Positions 22,015 through 34,056 of a stretch of 64,000 nt of DNA are shown here, in pieces. The notes below the pieces were generated by a model. It saw only the letters and a program-made list of their open reading frames with translations. It was not told the origin of the DNA and ran no database searches. The stretch comes from Catonia carolina. Taxonomy: Eukaryota > Arthropoda > Insecta > Hemiptera > Achilidae. Positions within the stretch are counted from its first letter, which is position 1. Each line of letters begins with the position of its first letter. Where the stretch lies: positions 24,357,460 through 24,421,459 of the forward strand of contig JAQMRL010000012.1 in the NCBI GenBank assembly GCA_035578175.1. Direction: 5' to 3'. The translations under genes were made by a program, and so were the position numbers.

Positions 22015-22917
22015 TAGTACTGATACATTGTGTGATTCTTATATGTATTTCAGGTGTTATAACTGACAAGTCCTATACTCCTCCTGGAGTATAGTTAAGT
22101 TGTTTTTGTATTAAAGTCACGGCAGAAGAAAGGTTGGCTATTATTTTTAAATCGGTTAAGGATTAATTTGTTAGTAGTTTCATATTAGTATTCATTAGTT
22201 TATTATTCATTAAATATTTAGTTTAAAGTAGTCTTGTAGTCTTATTTATTTTTTTCATGCCCTGGTGATAGAGCTGGGCACCCAATTTTTTATTCTTCTT
22301 TTAGTTCATATTAAAGTATCTACCCATCGGTATAGTTGATGGTGGTGCACAGTACACCATGGGCCGGCTTAACATTTTGAATTGGTTTAAAATTCATGTC
22401 CTTAGTGGATAAATATTCCTAACTGATACAGGAAATAATATGCCTCCAGGCAAGGCAAGAGCAGTAATTAATAAAATCCTATTTTCAAAAGTCGCAACCT
22501 TACTCTTGCAACAAAAATGAGGCTTCCAAGATGGTATGTCTTTTCTATGTTCCCTCAACTGAGTCTTGCGCCCACCAAGTCTCGATGAAACAGCCGTAGA
22601 CGTACTATTGCGAAGGAAGATGATGTCTACGTTGGACCACGAGACACCGTGTCGCCCACCTCCTCGATTGCTACGACTTGACTGACTTTTTGCACCTTCA
22701 GGAACACTGGTTAAACGGCCCTTTTCAGGGCCCCAAACATTTAGTATTTCCTCACGCCACTCACGGTCACCATTCGGTGACACAAGATTTTCTGTTTACT
22801 CAGTTACAGAACAAAAATGCACCTGTAGGGGCTTGAAAATCCTTAAATCAATATTTTCAGTTTACTCAATTGCAGACGACCTAGATGGCTAAAACTCAGA
22901 TATAATGCACGTAACCC
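22015..22917. other. Intergenic DNA without a supported gene
   Basis: AT-rich to 22300, then a more balanced stretch. A 129-codon minus-strand ORF (22394-22783) has no recognisable motif and no splice context. Plus-strand text near 22500 (MRLPRWYVFS) faintly resembles LINE C-termini but is too short to call. Confidence 0.5.
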
Positions 22918-23225
22918 ATCGGGTTGGTCTAGCAGTAAAGTTGTCTCCTCGAGTCAGCTGTTTAACACCTAATTTTTGAAGACGAAGTTCCGTGATTCAA
23001 ATCCTAGTAAAGGTCAAAGATAGTAAAATAGGTCCAAATATTAATTACTTTTATTACTGGGTTAAATTTGAATACTAAACAGGGGTTCCGGTGTCCTTTG
23101 ATGGTTTGGGTTTAATTTACCACACTCCCTCAGGAATGGTAGCCTGAGTCTGTACAAGACAATCTCATTTACACATCATACACACCATCCTCATTTCGTT
23201 GGGTCATGGGGTTACTTAGTGTACT
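22918..23225 (+). repeat. tRNA-derived SINE, diverged from the copy in the large arms
   Basis: A-box-like GGTTGGTCTAGCAGT and B-box-like GATTCAAATCC lie in the spacing of a class II tRNA, followed by a non-tRNA body (GGTTCCGGTGTCCTTTGATG to GGGTCATGGGGTTACTTA). The same body is at 1775-1995 and 15418-15640. 23226-23685 is AT-rich with no feature. Confidence 0.65.
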
Positions 23226-23685
23226 TAACTGAACAGATTGCAGCTTAGACATTACGGATTAAAACATAAAAATACGTACTGCATATGTCATAGTGCACCT
23301 AAAAACGTTCCCCTTTTACGATTTTAATCAATCCCTTACGCACATTATAATAAACCAAATTTTTTGTTTATTGTTCCGTACGAGGTAGTTGTCTGAAACT
23401 CGGTGGAGGTGTCTAAATATATTATACCTATATTAGATTCTTCAAAATCAAATAAATCTTATTTTTATTTACTTATAAATGATTCCTAAAATAAATAAAA
23501 TAAACGTAAACAGAAGAAGTTAATTAGCTATATAATTTATTATCTGAAAACATTTTATAAAATACCGTTCGAAATGGAAATATTAGAAAATGTTAATGAA
23601 AAATTTGTTTAATATTCATATTAATAAATGGAAAATTGTACTTGGAGAAGGTAAAGAACTTGACACGTGGTAAGGAATGGTTGCA

Positions 23686-26600
23686 CTATTTGCCCCATCC
23701 ACCTTTCTTTGCAGGGGCAACTTTTGGTTTCAAAATTTTGAAAGAACACATCAAATTTTCATCGACGACAATCATTCCACCAGCATTATCAAATTCACCG
23801 CAGTAATTTGGAGCCGAAAATAATGTGATCAACTGTCTTTTAGCAAAGAATTCGTATCCATCTTCTACAACTTGATGAGCTCGGCAAATTAAATCTAAAT
23901 CGTGTTTTTGTAAAAATTTACTCACAATCTGAAACATAAAGAATTTTTTTGTTATGTATTTTCTTTCAATATTGCAGATATTCCGGTGAGCATTAGAACC
24001 CAGTAATGTGCCAATACCAGTATTTTTCAATTCTCTTTTCTTAGAATTCCGGAAATTGGTCCTTTTGGCGACTGGCCCACTAGTCAAATGTATGCCCAAC
24101 AAAAAAATGAACAATAAGCAACACTATCCGTTGACTTTCCTCTCATCTCGCTTCATATACAGGTGTCTGCATTTTGGTATTTAGAAAAATTATTTTCTTA
24201 GGAACGGTTGAAGATATTTTACTCAAATTTGGTATGCATGTAGAAGTACTTATGTTGCAAAGTAAAATTGCAACTAGTATGTTGCAAATTGCTTTAATAC
24301 GCTAAATTTCAAAATGGTGGACTTTCAAACTTTTTAAGTCAAAATATCTCAGCAACCATGCTGTTTATTGATTTTACATTCATTACAAAAAAATTTACTC
24401 ATTTTTTGGTAAAAAGAGTAACACCTTTTTTGTTCAAATACAATCACAAATAGCTGAGTTAGCGCGGAAAATGTAATTCAAAATCTTTTGTGTTAGAAAT
24501 ACCGTAATTATTACAGTATTTTATAGCACAAATGTCCTGACTTATCTGAGAGGTGAAAAAACAGGCAAAAGATTTTGGATTACATTTTCCGCTCTAACTC
24601 AGCTATTTGTGATTGTATTTGAACAAAAAAGGTGTTATCTTTTCACCAAAAAAAAAATGCGTAAAATTTTTTGTAATAAACGTAAAATCAATAAACAGCA
24701 TAGTTGCTGAGATATTTTAATTTAAAAAGTTTCAAAGTCCACCATTTTGAAATTTAGCGCATTGAAAGCAATTAGATAAATTTCATCTTTGTAACATAAG
24801 TACTTCTACATGCATACCAAATTTTAGTAAAATGTCTTCAACCGCTCCTAACCGTTCCGAAGAAAATAATTTTTCTTACAAAAACACAAATGGCAGACAC
24901 CCTGTATATGAAGCGAGATGAGAGATTAGTTCATATAAAACTTTTTGTTCATTTTAAGGTACTGAATCATCTCCCAATGCTTGGCACCCTACTTAGTGGA
25001 CACCTTGTATAATGAAAAATTAACTTTTATTTAAGCATTAGTAAACAATGGAAAATGGAAAACATATCTTAATTATTTCGTACAAGGTTAGGAAAAATTG
25101 AATGAAGTGTATGACAGCGGTTTTGAGGGTGTCAAATTTATTCAACAACATGGGTGGTGTCCTGTATTTGTACTAGAACCTGCGATGTCGTCTCATCAAT
25201 AGTTTCATAATCTACATCAGGTAATAAATGTGTGGGCTACAAAAAAATACCATTTACTTTCAAGAAAAGGTATATTTACCTTGCAAAATTTGAATAAGAT
25301 CCCTAATGTAAGGTGCTATAACGTTTGTAAAACTTTAAAAGGCGATGGCTGCCCCAGTCCTACTCAATGGAAGTGAGTCGTGAATCAGTAAAAGACCACA
25401 TGAGAGAACAGGCGGCAGAGATGAGATTCCTGTGAAGAACAAAGGGTTGCAATCTTAGGGACCAGCTACGAAATGAGAACATACGAACGGAACTGGATAA
25501 TTATTTACAACCTGAATGAGAAGATGATAGAATATCGAAATCGATGAAAAGAGCACGTAAGAAGAATGCCTGAGGAAAGGACCACCTCAACGTTTTTGAG
25601 ATACAGCAGTAGGGGAGGAGAGATTTTGGAAGGCCAGGCAAGAGATGCAATAACTCAAGAAATTTTTGTCGCTGCTGTGAGTCGGAACAGGTGGGAGCCT
25701 AACCCTTGATTATTAAAAGAAGAATAGATATATTTGCTGATGAATATTTGGACATCTCTATTGTTAGTCATTAAAGTATTACGTTTGAGATGATGCGATA
25801 AAATTTACTTTTTTGAATCGTAAGATATAGAACCTTCATTTTATCAATTTACTATCTCAGGCAAATATGATAAAAACATGAACGGTATCTAAATAGCATG
25901 ATTGATCTCCGTAACCTACTTGAACAAGTGGATGTAGAGAACGCCAAGATTTATAAAAGAATTTTGAGTGACATTATTTCTGAAACACCCGGTTGGGCTA
26001 CTGATGATATTGTTCAGATGTAGTTGAGGAATTTGAACTTTTTTGGTAATAACTTGAGGAGATACTTGTTTGAAACCGGTAGAAAATATTGTAGGCCTAC
26101 AGGCTTTTTCTTGGAATTTAGGTACGGTACATACGTTGAGTATAAAGAAGAGGAAATTTGGTTTAAAACTACAGAAAAGTACTATAGTATCTTCAACAAA
26201 CGATTTCAATATCCCACCGTTAAAGGGTTGTAAAGGATATTCAACCCAACCTTTAAACCGATATTTTCCATTTAAGTTCTGGACAAGCTGGATGACTGAA
26301 TTTGGTGAAGATGTTAATTATAGTTCAACTACAAAAATTAACCTTTCCTAAAATGTACCGCCGCTAAAAGGTTGAAAAGGGTGTCAAAACCCTTAAACAA
26401 TTATTTTTTATATACTAAGTTCCGGACCAGGTCGAAGGCTGAAACTCAATGGTAGCGCCAAATATATATGTAACATCAGGCCATCAATTTACCAATCTCG
26501 CATTTACCATGGATCAGATTTAACATCACTCATTTGAAAGAAGATAAATTTCGCCCCCGCCCCTCACATCACGTCTACAACCTTTAAACCTCGTGTTTTA

Positions 26601-28830
26601 CCTTCACAGGGTCTAGATCTAACCTACAAGTCAATTATTTTATTTGAGAATTAACAAAAAAGTGCCTAGTATTTCCACAAAATATTAAAATTCGTTAACA
26701 ATGGACAATGGGTTATTGGTATATTCCGTCTTTATTCCGTAACATGTAGTTAATGTCCTATTGTAAGTCCTAATGAAATAAGTACACAGGACACTGTTCA
26801 TACACGAATACATGAATTCCAATCATCCGTTTATGGAAGGTTCGGATTTAATGTCGGTGTCCGACCAGACAGTAACACGGTAATCAAGAAGAACCTACTG
26901 AATCAGACTTTTCCAAATAAGAAATTCTTATTTTTTATTTATGTATAACACTAATTTAAATATTTAAAATAAAACAAAATTATGACATACAATCAATCTG
27001 GTGTGAAACACTCACACGACTTTCTCTTGCCAATGTGAATAATCAAACATAACTTATGTTTTATCATTTTGTATAGCCTAAAATGTGGTTGTTATTTAGG
27101 TCATCAGCCGAAAGGCTGGTTTGAACCTCTAGAGGCTTAACTAAGTAATACGCGTGAGGTGGTTTACCATTGCCTTCCTCATTGAGTGGAAAAGTACGCT
27201 TATGTGCTTGCCAGGCCCTTTGAAAATCATTTCTTTCCGCCCTGAAAATTACACCTTCAAATAATTCCTTCACCACAGGGTCTAGATCTAAACAATGTAA
27301 AATGAAAAACGTAACCTAATTTTAATCATGAGTGAATGACACGAAATGAAAAATCAACTTTTTTTCGATTTAAAAATACCGAAAATCACTAATAGGCGCT
27401 AACTAGGCTCTGTAGAAAAATATCATCGAAATAAAAAAGTCGTAGGTTTTTTTGATTTCCTTTAACATTGATTGTTACACTTTTGCTGTAAAATGCATCC
27501 TAAAGCCGTAATAGTTAACAATCCAATTTGTTTACAAATATTAATGGGCAAAATTACTTAGTAAACCTCTAGAGGTTCAAACTAGCCTATCGGCTGATGA
27601 CCTAAAGAGCAACAAGGACAAAACTATATATAATTAAAGTTGCAGGAAATTAAAAACAAACTACTTTCATTCATTTCAGGGTCTGGCTGTATGATGAAAC
27701 TCATTACTCTCAGAGGAGATAACTAACTAGACTCTTGCCCTAAAATGTTTATTAAGTTTTAATAATTTTAAAAAAATACTACAAAAGCACAGCCCCCGAA
27801 GAATTTCAGCAAGTATGACTCTCCCTAGTAAAGCATAAAAAATTTAGTAAATGAGGATATTTTTAAAAATTATTGAAAAAATTTCACGAATAAACTATTA
27901 GTTCCGGTTAACTAGTTTTGATGAAAAATTTCTTATTCCCTAAAGTTCCAAGTTTCGATTTTGTACGCTGTTCTGTTTTTGAAATTTTTTTCATCACTCA
28001 CAGAAAACGTGTATTCTGGTAAAACTCGATTTAAAAAAAATCGGCATGAAAAAAACTTTTCTTCTCTATATATTCATGTAAGGCAAGAGAAAGTAATGAT
28101 AATAAATCTTATTTTAAAATAAAAAATAAAAAAGTAGGCTAATACTTACATCGTTTCCGAAAGTGTAAGATACACCTCTTTCATTTTTAGCCCAGCCGAC
28201 AGTTTCTTTATTGGGATCTGCCCATAATAAATCACAGACCAATCCTTTGTCAGGAACATCCAAAGGCCTTTCCAACTGACGAATCTGATCAAAATTATGT
28301 AAATCAGGACTTAATCCGCCATGCATGCACATAATTTTTTCTTCAATAACTGCACAGACCGGTAAACAATTGAAAACGTCGCAAAAAGTCTTCCATAATT
28401 TGATATTGTATCTTCTTTTACAATCATCATAAAATCCATAAATTCTGTTAATACTAGCGCATTCATGATTTCCTCGTAACAGAAAAAAATTTTCAGGATG
28501 TTTAATTTTGTACGCCATTAACAAACAAATAGTTTCAAGACTTTGTTTACCTCGATCAACATAATCTCCAAGAAATAAATAATTGGAGTCAGGTGGATAC
28601 CCAGACATGTCAAACCATCTTAACAAATCATAATATTGGCCATGAGTATCTCCCAAAACTTTCAATGGGGCTTCTAATTCCAAAAGAGGTGGCTGAGACA
28701 TAAAAACATCACGAACTTTTAGGCATAAATTTTTTACGTCACTTTCCGGTAATTGTACATTTTTTTGTACTTTTGCACCTCTAACTTCAAGTAATTTGGA
28801 TATAACATTATCAACATTAAAGTCCCCCAT
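23686..28830 (-). CDS. Protein phosphatase 1 catalytic subunit, two exons, 307 aa
   Basis: Join of complement(28150..28830) and complement(23686..23928). Exon 1 gives 227 aa and ends FGND before donor GTAAGT; exon 2 starts [13 protein letters not shown] after acceptor TTTCAG, phase 0, as expected for PP1. The metallophosphatase residues are all present: GD61xH63GQ (Ile of GDIHGQ replaced by Thr), GD89YVD92RG, GN121H122E, H170 in [10 protein letters not shown]245 in RAHQ. PP1 removes phosphate from Ser/Thr with two metal ions and works in complexes with targeting subunits. At 307 aa it is about 20 short of typical PP1, mostly from the C-terminal tail, which ends in a short Lys/Gly run. Divergence from the near-invariant somatic PP1 suggests a tissue-restricted (perhaps testis) paralogue. 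The 4.2-kb intron is full of repeats. Confidence 0.93.
24141..24923. mobile_element. Foldback (long-palindrome) element in the PP1 intron
   Basis: The two halves, about 24141-24495 and 24560-24923, are imperfect inverted repeats over roughly 360 bp each (ends TCTCATCTCGCTTCATATAC and its complement; paired positions sum to 49064). A short AT-rich loop lies at 24500-24550. No coding capacity, so it is a MITE-like or foldback element. Transcribed as intron, it would form a long double-stranded hairpin. Confidence 0.85.
25320..25725 (+). pseudogene. LINE 3' end (reverse transcriptase C-terminus), decayed
   Basis: Translation with frame slips gives [39 protein letters not shown] and GRPGKRC, the usual C-terminal text of insect LINEs annotated as endonuclease-reverse transcriptase. 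It lies antisense in the PP1 intron. 25740-26990 is AT-rich with no supported gene; 26200-26460 contains a diffuse repeat also seen near 22840 and 23390 (words like CTGAAACTCGGTGG). Confidence 0.8.
27000..28105 (-). repeat. High-copy 0.9-kb repeat, reverse copy interrupted by a SINE-like repeat
   Basis: Starts GTGTGAAACACTCACACGAC next to CTTTCTCTTGCC and ends with the TATATTCATGTAAGGCAAGA end, as in the complete copies. A minus-oriented SINE-like repeat fragment (27080-27294) is inserted after the first 80 bp, and a second disturbed patch of the same family lies at 27555-27730. It lies inside the PP1 intron. Confidence 0.8.
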
Positions 28831-28839
28831 TTCTTGTTC

Positions 28840-29280
28840 TGTTAATGTAGCAAGTTATTCAATGTTGTTTTTACTAGAATCTTAAAGAACTAATTCGATT
28901 CCAATTGTTTACTTACAAAGGTCAACCTTCTCCGTAGGTGGTGCATCATCTATTTTATAAATATGAGTCAGTCATTTTGATACACATACTGAAAATTTAA
29001 ATGTCCATATTAACCAAAATAAAAAATTTTTAATAATCAAATATTGTTTCGTGTAAGTAAAATGTTTTACATAGCTATCTAGATATTGTCGTCATTTTCA
29101 AACATATGTGTATATTGTTTACCGAAAATAAACAAATATTTTATTATTTCTTTTTATTTAAATTAATTTTTAAAAATATTACACGTTAGTTTTATTTCAC
29201 TAGAATTTATTTTTTAATTTTGTAAAATTAATTCGTCATAAATATTATGACCCGAATAAGAAAAATAATGAGGTAAATTA
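28840..29280. other. Upstream region of the minus-strand PP1 gene
   Basis: AT-rich, with no repeat or ORF that I can support. It should contain the promoter and 5' UTR of the minus-strand PP1 gene. An in-frame TAA lies 30 bases before the start codon, which supports the chosen ATG. Confidence 0.5.
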
Positions 29281-29289
29281 AAAAATACA

Positions 29290-29600
29290 AATTTATCGCC
29301 CAATACCTCAGACAGAAATAGTTTAGTATTTCGGCCTTACACTAGGCAGGAGACATGCCCACTACACACAACAAAAACGTATTCGCTGTTTCACAATTAA
29401 AGACTTTGTACACTGTACTCCACCGTAAATACGTGTCATACCTATCGCAGTTACCTATAAAACAAAAACTAAATTGTTACAGCTATATAATTCGTCCGAT
29501 GTGTACATATTAAACTTTTATCCATCGTTCGGCGAAAACAATCAAACGTAAACAGGATACAAACTCATTAAAACAAATTTTTATATGATCGGGAAAAACA
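29290..29600 (+). repeat. Repeat shared with 37385-38420
   Basis: Words CCTCAGACAGAAA, CGGCCTTACACTAG, CAGTTACCTATAAAACAAAA and AAACAGGATACAAACT recur in the same order and strand at 37390-37590 and 38340-38400. Unknown family, possibly the 5' part of the jockey-like element that follows. Confidence 0.7.
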
Positions 29601-29639
29601 ACAATGTTTACTAATATCTGTCACAAGTGTTCAAACCTC

Positions 29640-30130
29640 ACAAAGATATTTTTGACGCTCAACATATTCAATGGATTTGGATCAGGTATCTGAACCATTG
29701 CCACTCCAATTTCCACGCAAATTGTTTACCCCTCCTGAAGTTAAACAACAAACTTTCCAGCTTCCACTAAAAAAATATCCAGGTTATGATCTCATTACTG
29801 CAGAGGTCCTGCGAGAGCTGCCTAGAAAAGGAATAGTTTTCCTCAATTATTTATGTAATTCTGTACAACGAACAACAAAATTTCCTGCTCAGTGGGAGCT
29901 GGCTAAGGTCAGTATGGTCGTAAACCAGAGATGCCTCCAGATAAGCTAACCTGCTATCATCCGATTATTTTATTGCCGTTTTGCTCCAAAACATTCAAAA
30001 ACTACTTCCGAAAATACTACTCCCATTAACTGATCACATTATTCCAAATCATCAATTTGATTTCCGCTCGAACCATTCTACAATTATTTACCAACTGCAT
30101 AGGGTGGTGGGGTACGGTGCTGAAGCTCTT
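29640..30130 (+). pseudogene. Jockey-like reverse transcriptase fragment, decayed
   Basis: LFTPPEVKQQ, PGYDLITAEVLRELPRKGI and FPAQWELAKV are the standard opening of the jockey reverse transcriptase domain. After a frameshift near 29925, LTCYHPIILLPFCSK, FDFRSNHSTI-like text and HRVV follow. The remainder of the domain is missing. A different lineage from the copy at 20260. Confidence 0.85.
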
Positions 30131-31540
30131 GAATGTGAAGAGTAGGCTACCCTACGTACGACAGGTTCAAACGGTTGCACAGACTTATTTCACGTCACAA
30201 CCACATTGTTAACCCATTGTGAACATTCTCACTACCACACCTACTATAATATCCACAAAGGAGATTAAAAAATACTGGAATAGGGATTATATAAAACAAT
30301 TTTCCACTAGGTGATTTTCTCAATCAGGACGTAAACAGGACATTACATACTACATCATAAATATTATGTATAAAAACATAGTTGTAGTTGCTACTAAATG
30401 AAGTAAAAAAACAAATTTACGACCTACGAACAAACAACTCAGAATTTCGCATATTAAAGCAACATTCCGTGCAGCAATATAAGGGTTCCACCACAAATAC
30501 AATATGGTCTCGGTAATCCAAACCCCTGGTAATCCGAAACCTCCAGTAATCTGAACGATCATTTATCTTATTTTTAATTATTTTTTTAGCATTTAGAAAA
30601 ATTCTTTGTTGACTTCCAAGGTAATTTTTGCAATTTTGCTTACAAAACCCATACTTATTTTATGTTTCCTTTCCTTTTTTAATTAATTTTCACTCAAGTG
30701 TAGAGTATTGTAAGGCTTAAATTTTTTGGCGCTGTTTTTTAGGTAAAAGACTGATCAGGTACTCAAGAGTAAAAAAATTAAATTTACAGTGAAAGACTGA
30801 TGTGTGCCTCACTGAAATTTTACTTGTACTTCTTTAAAATATTATATGTATTTTATAAATAATTTTCTTTGGGGTATTTTTCAATAAAACTACATAAATA
30901 TCGATTATGCGTCTCTCTATCGAGCAGTTGTTCGGCGAGTGGTAGCTATACTTGAGTACCAGTTGTCTACATAGAGGCACCGACCAGAGTCACTTTTTAC
31001 AATGAAAAATATATTGTGAGACGAAAACCATAAAAATTTAAAAGATAAAACGATTTTTTATTATATAATATTATTAAAACATGATTATTAATGCAATATT
31101 AAACTATAATAATAGTTAATATTAATAGTAATAATAAGCGGTCAAGTTTCACCGACTCATTTTTGACTCGATCGGATCAAGTAAATCACGAACTGGGGAA
31201 ATGTATTTTGAACTCATTTCTAACAGCTCAGTGTATGATTCAATAAAAAAAGAGCATCTAGTCCGTCTCACGATTCTATTAAAAACACCATAAAGTGTGA
31301 GTCGGAGCAGTCTCTCAAAAGTAAATATTACAGATCTGTTGAGAGACGTATCTTATAAGTGTGTCATGGGAGTCAACCTGTTACAAACGTCTAGTATTCT
31401 ATTTGATTTGATAATTTTCATTTAGTTTTAAGATTATACAATCCATTTAGTAATGTTGCGTATTCCTATTTATATTTCTAGTAATTGTCCGTGGGAATTT
31501 TGCTATGTACGTATAGTTCGTTTTTTTTTTTAGTTGAGTC
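30131..31540. other. Intergenic DNA without a supported gene
   Basis: AT-rich. 30495-30565 has repeated GTAATCC words that resemble the terminal sequence of the pogo-like element ending at 32987 and may be its other end. Nothing else recognisable. Confidence 0.45.
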
Positions 31541-32116
31541 CTAGCATAAACAAGCCACCGGACGAGTGAAACGAACAGAACAGTGTTCAAAAATTTTGCT
31601 TACACTACGCCGCTCGTACCTTTCATGCCGTGGCTTACTTTTACACGAAAAACTATTGAACCTACTATTGAATTTAAACCCCATAAATAGAATTAGTTTA
31701 TGAAGAGTGGACCGACTAATGTTGGGTAAATCAGGACCATTAGTGACAACCGACAATATCTTATTTAAAGCAGGTAACTCATTTCTAAAGAAAAATTGAT
31801 GAATAATAAGTCTTAAAGCAGTTTTGTTGATATCATCAAATTTGTAAAGAGTAGGCGTTTTACGTTTTCTTTTTTTAACTGAGGTTTTTTAAACATCACT
31901 CTGTTTAAATTCTTTTAGTACTCTGTGAACACTTGAACAAGATACACCGGTAAATTCAGCAGTAAGTGATTCTATCTCTTTAATGTATAGGTTAGTATAT
32001 TTATTAGCAAACTTATTGAAAACATTAATTGCAATTGTCTTTTCTCCGCTTCGTAAAGGTTTCCCATTTTTATGTTTAATATTACTTCTGGAAGAAGAAG
32101 GTTCGTCCGTCATCGT
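31541..32116 (-). pseudogene. Tc1/mariner-like transposase, N-terminal half, broken
   Basis: The real ATG is near 32116 (MTDEPSSSRSN). A helix-turn-helix half follows (EKTIAINVFNKFANKY, FTGVSCSSVHRVLKEF), then an in-frame stop at 31889, then LYKFDDINKTALRLIIHQFF and PDLPNISRSTLHKLILFMGF in the same frame. This text is typical of DDE transposon proteins common in arthropods (FDDxxxxAIRRxVHxFYFRNExPT). The catalytic DDE half is absent and replaced by a repeat at 31530-31640 also found inverted at 18550-18665. Confidence 0.75.
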
Positions 32117-32724
32117 CAATACATATATCGTCACACAATCACGGACACAACCAAGCACTAACACCTAAAAACTAAAAAAAAAGTACGAAAATTTATGCGA
32201 ATAAATAGAATTTTTCATCAAATCGAACACTAAATCATGAAGACATCACACGAAGTATTCCAAAATGTGGCTGATTCACATATTGCACGATTTATTTTGG
32301 TATTACATTACACCAATCTATAAATAACTGATAATGTCATGTAAAATGAAAATAATTTGTGTAAGTTATAAAAATGACAAAACAGTTATAATTTTATTAT
32401 TAGGCTTATTACATTATTCCACTGACGATTGAATTGACAAAATGTAACGAGGTGGGTGGTTTTTTAGATTACCGGTTAGCTTGCAGAGAGTTCACCCAAG
32501 GCCACGCGTGTTTGTCGCGTATTTACAGGGACTAACATACGCAGTTTGTTTACAACAAGATTCAACTAACAAAAAACGGACTATAGCCTACATGTATATG
32601 AAATGTTGTACGTAAACTTTTATCGTCATTGTCCGTGCGGAACGAATTGACATTCTCAGAATCTAAACATAAACAGGAAACACTTATACGGTACTGATAT
32701 CTTAATTAGGGGGCACCCCCTATC

Positions 32725-32987
32725 ACCGTACTATATAAATAACCGCCAGTTTTCAGTGTAGCCTGGAGGCTGTCTTGTTAGTTGGTTGTTCTGTTTGTTT
32801 CGTGATTTAACGTTGTGCGTAACAGCTAAATAAAATGTCTATACGAAAACTCACAACTTTGCGGGATAAATGCAAAATTTCAGATAAATTAGAATTTGTA
32901 ATTTTATTGCCGAAATCTGATTGTAGACTTCGATAATCCGTACAAGTCGGGTATTTTACGTGTTCGGATTACAGCGACTGTACTGTA
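32725..32987 (+). mobile_element. Internally deleted pogo/Tigger-like element end with its promoter
   Basis: A TATA box (TATAAAT at 32734) and an arthropod-type initiator TCAGT at 32753 precede a 33-codon ORF at 32835-32936. Its text KLTTLRDKCKISDKLEF looks like the CENP-B/Jerky N-terminal helix before a stop. The sequence ends with CGTGTTCGGATTACAGCGAC then TGTACTG and TA, the inward reading of a pogo-type terminal repeat (CAGTACAGT). Probably a deletion derivative retaining the 5' control region and the 3' terminal repeat. Confidence 0.55.
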
Positions 32988-33309
32988 ATACCATGAGAGA
33001 ATCATTAAATTGGGTTTCATGTACGCAACGTAACCAATATATTATCGTATCGAGATAAAGTAGTTTCTTCTACAATCATCTAGAACTAGACAGAAAAAAA
33101 TAAAATTTTTGACTTAACTTCTCTATTTCAAATTACAAAAGTAATTAAGTAGAACCAACGCATACATAGGTGATAAATCACCCAGTGATACGGACATATT
33201 AAAGCATTGTGTAATCTAGTAGTCACCAACTTGCGGACCGCGACTCAAGAGAATATTTTTTTTGTATCATCTTATTTTCGTGGGTGAATTATTTTACTTT
33301 TAGGCTGCG

Positions 33310-33640
33310 TGAAAAAACTTTTTTTTAACTTTGTTTCTTAAAAAACTGTTTTTAAGAAAATTGTAAAAGAGGGAAAATTTGTACGAATAAACTACTGCTT
33401 CCGTCTGACCAATTTTGATGAAAATGTCCGTGTCGGGTTTCTAATGGTACCTAACGTAAATTCCAAGTTTAAACTTTGTACGCCATTCCGTTCTTGAGAT
33501 ATTTTGTTCATACACACACCAATCTCTAAAAACATGTGTTTTTTGTTCAGGGGGCCTAAAAACATGTATTTCCAGTGAAAACTCAATTTTGAAAAATCAA
33601 CTTACCTGCATAAATTCATATAAGGTAAGAGAAAGTATTA
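33310..33640 (-). repeat. High-copy 0.9-kb repeat, partial reverse copy
   Basis: Contains the GACCAATTTTGATGAAAATG, TTCTTGAGATATTTTGTTCA and TAAATTCATATAAGGTAAGA landmarks of the family. The 3' half is missing. Confidence 0.75.
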
Positions 33641-33644
33641 AATA

Positions 33645-33800
33645 GGCATCATCCATTGCATAGTGATAGCGCGCTCGCTTACTACGTGGAAGTCCCGGGT
33701 TCGATTTTCGGCTAAGGTCTGTAAATTGTCACAAGTTAAAACCCACCTTAGTCGCTAATAACCGAGCTGTTGATGCGATTTTAAATTAACTAAATAAAAT
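33645..33800 (+). repeat. tRNA-derived SINE
   Basis: A box TAGTGATAGCGCGC-like and B box GGGTTCGATTTTCGG, followed by a body ending GCTGTTGATGCGATTTTAAA and an A/T-rich tail with AATAAAATG repeats. Same family as 44993-45145 and 55195-55376. The arms do not form a tRNA acceptor stem. Confidence 0.75.
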
Positions 33801-34056
33801 AAAATGTATATAAAAAAATAAAATGTTTATAAAAAAATAAAATGATAAATTATCAGCTATTTTTAATAAATTTAATAGGCAGTGTTTTTTATTTTTTCAA
33901 CAATGGAAACAAATTATTTATTATTTTTACCAGCTGCAAAATCAAATAGGCCTAAATATGTTTTATTAGATAATTTTATGATGAGATGTGTATTTTAAAT
34001 TAAGTCTTTACAAAATTATATAAATTTAATTGGAATTATTTAAAGTAAATTTTATA

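Noticed and set aside
22394..22783. 129-codon minus-strand ORF as a gene
   Set aside because: No recognisable motif, no splice or promoter context, and composition is that of the surrounding non-coding DNA.
26024..26351. Overlapping ORFs of 69-97 codons in the PP1 intron
   Set aside because: No family resemblance; they overlap on both strands inside a diffuse repeat also found at 22840 and 23390.
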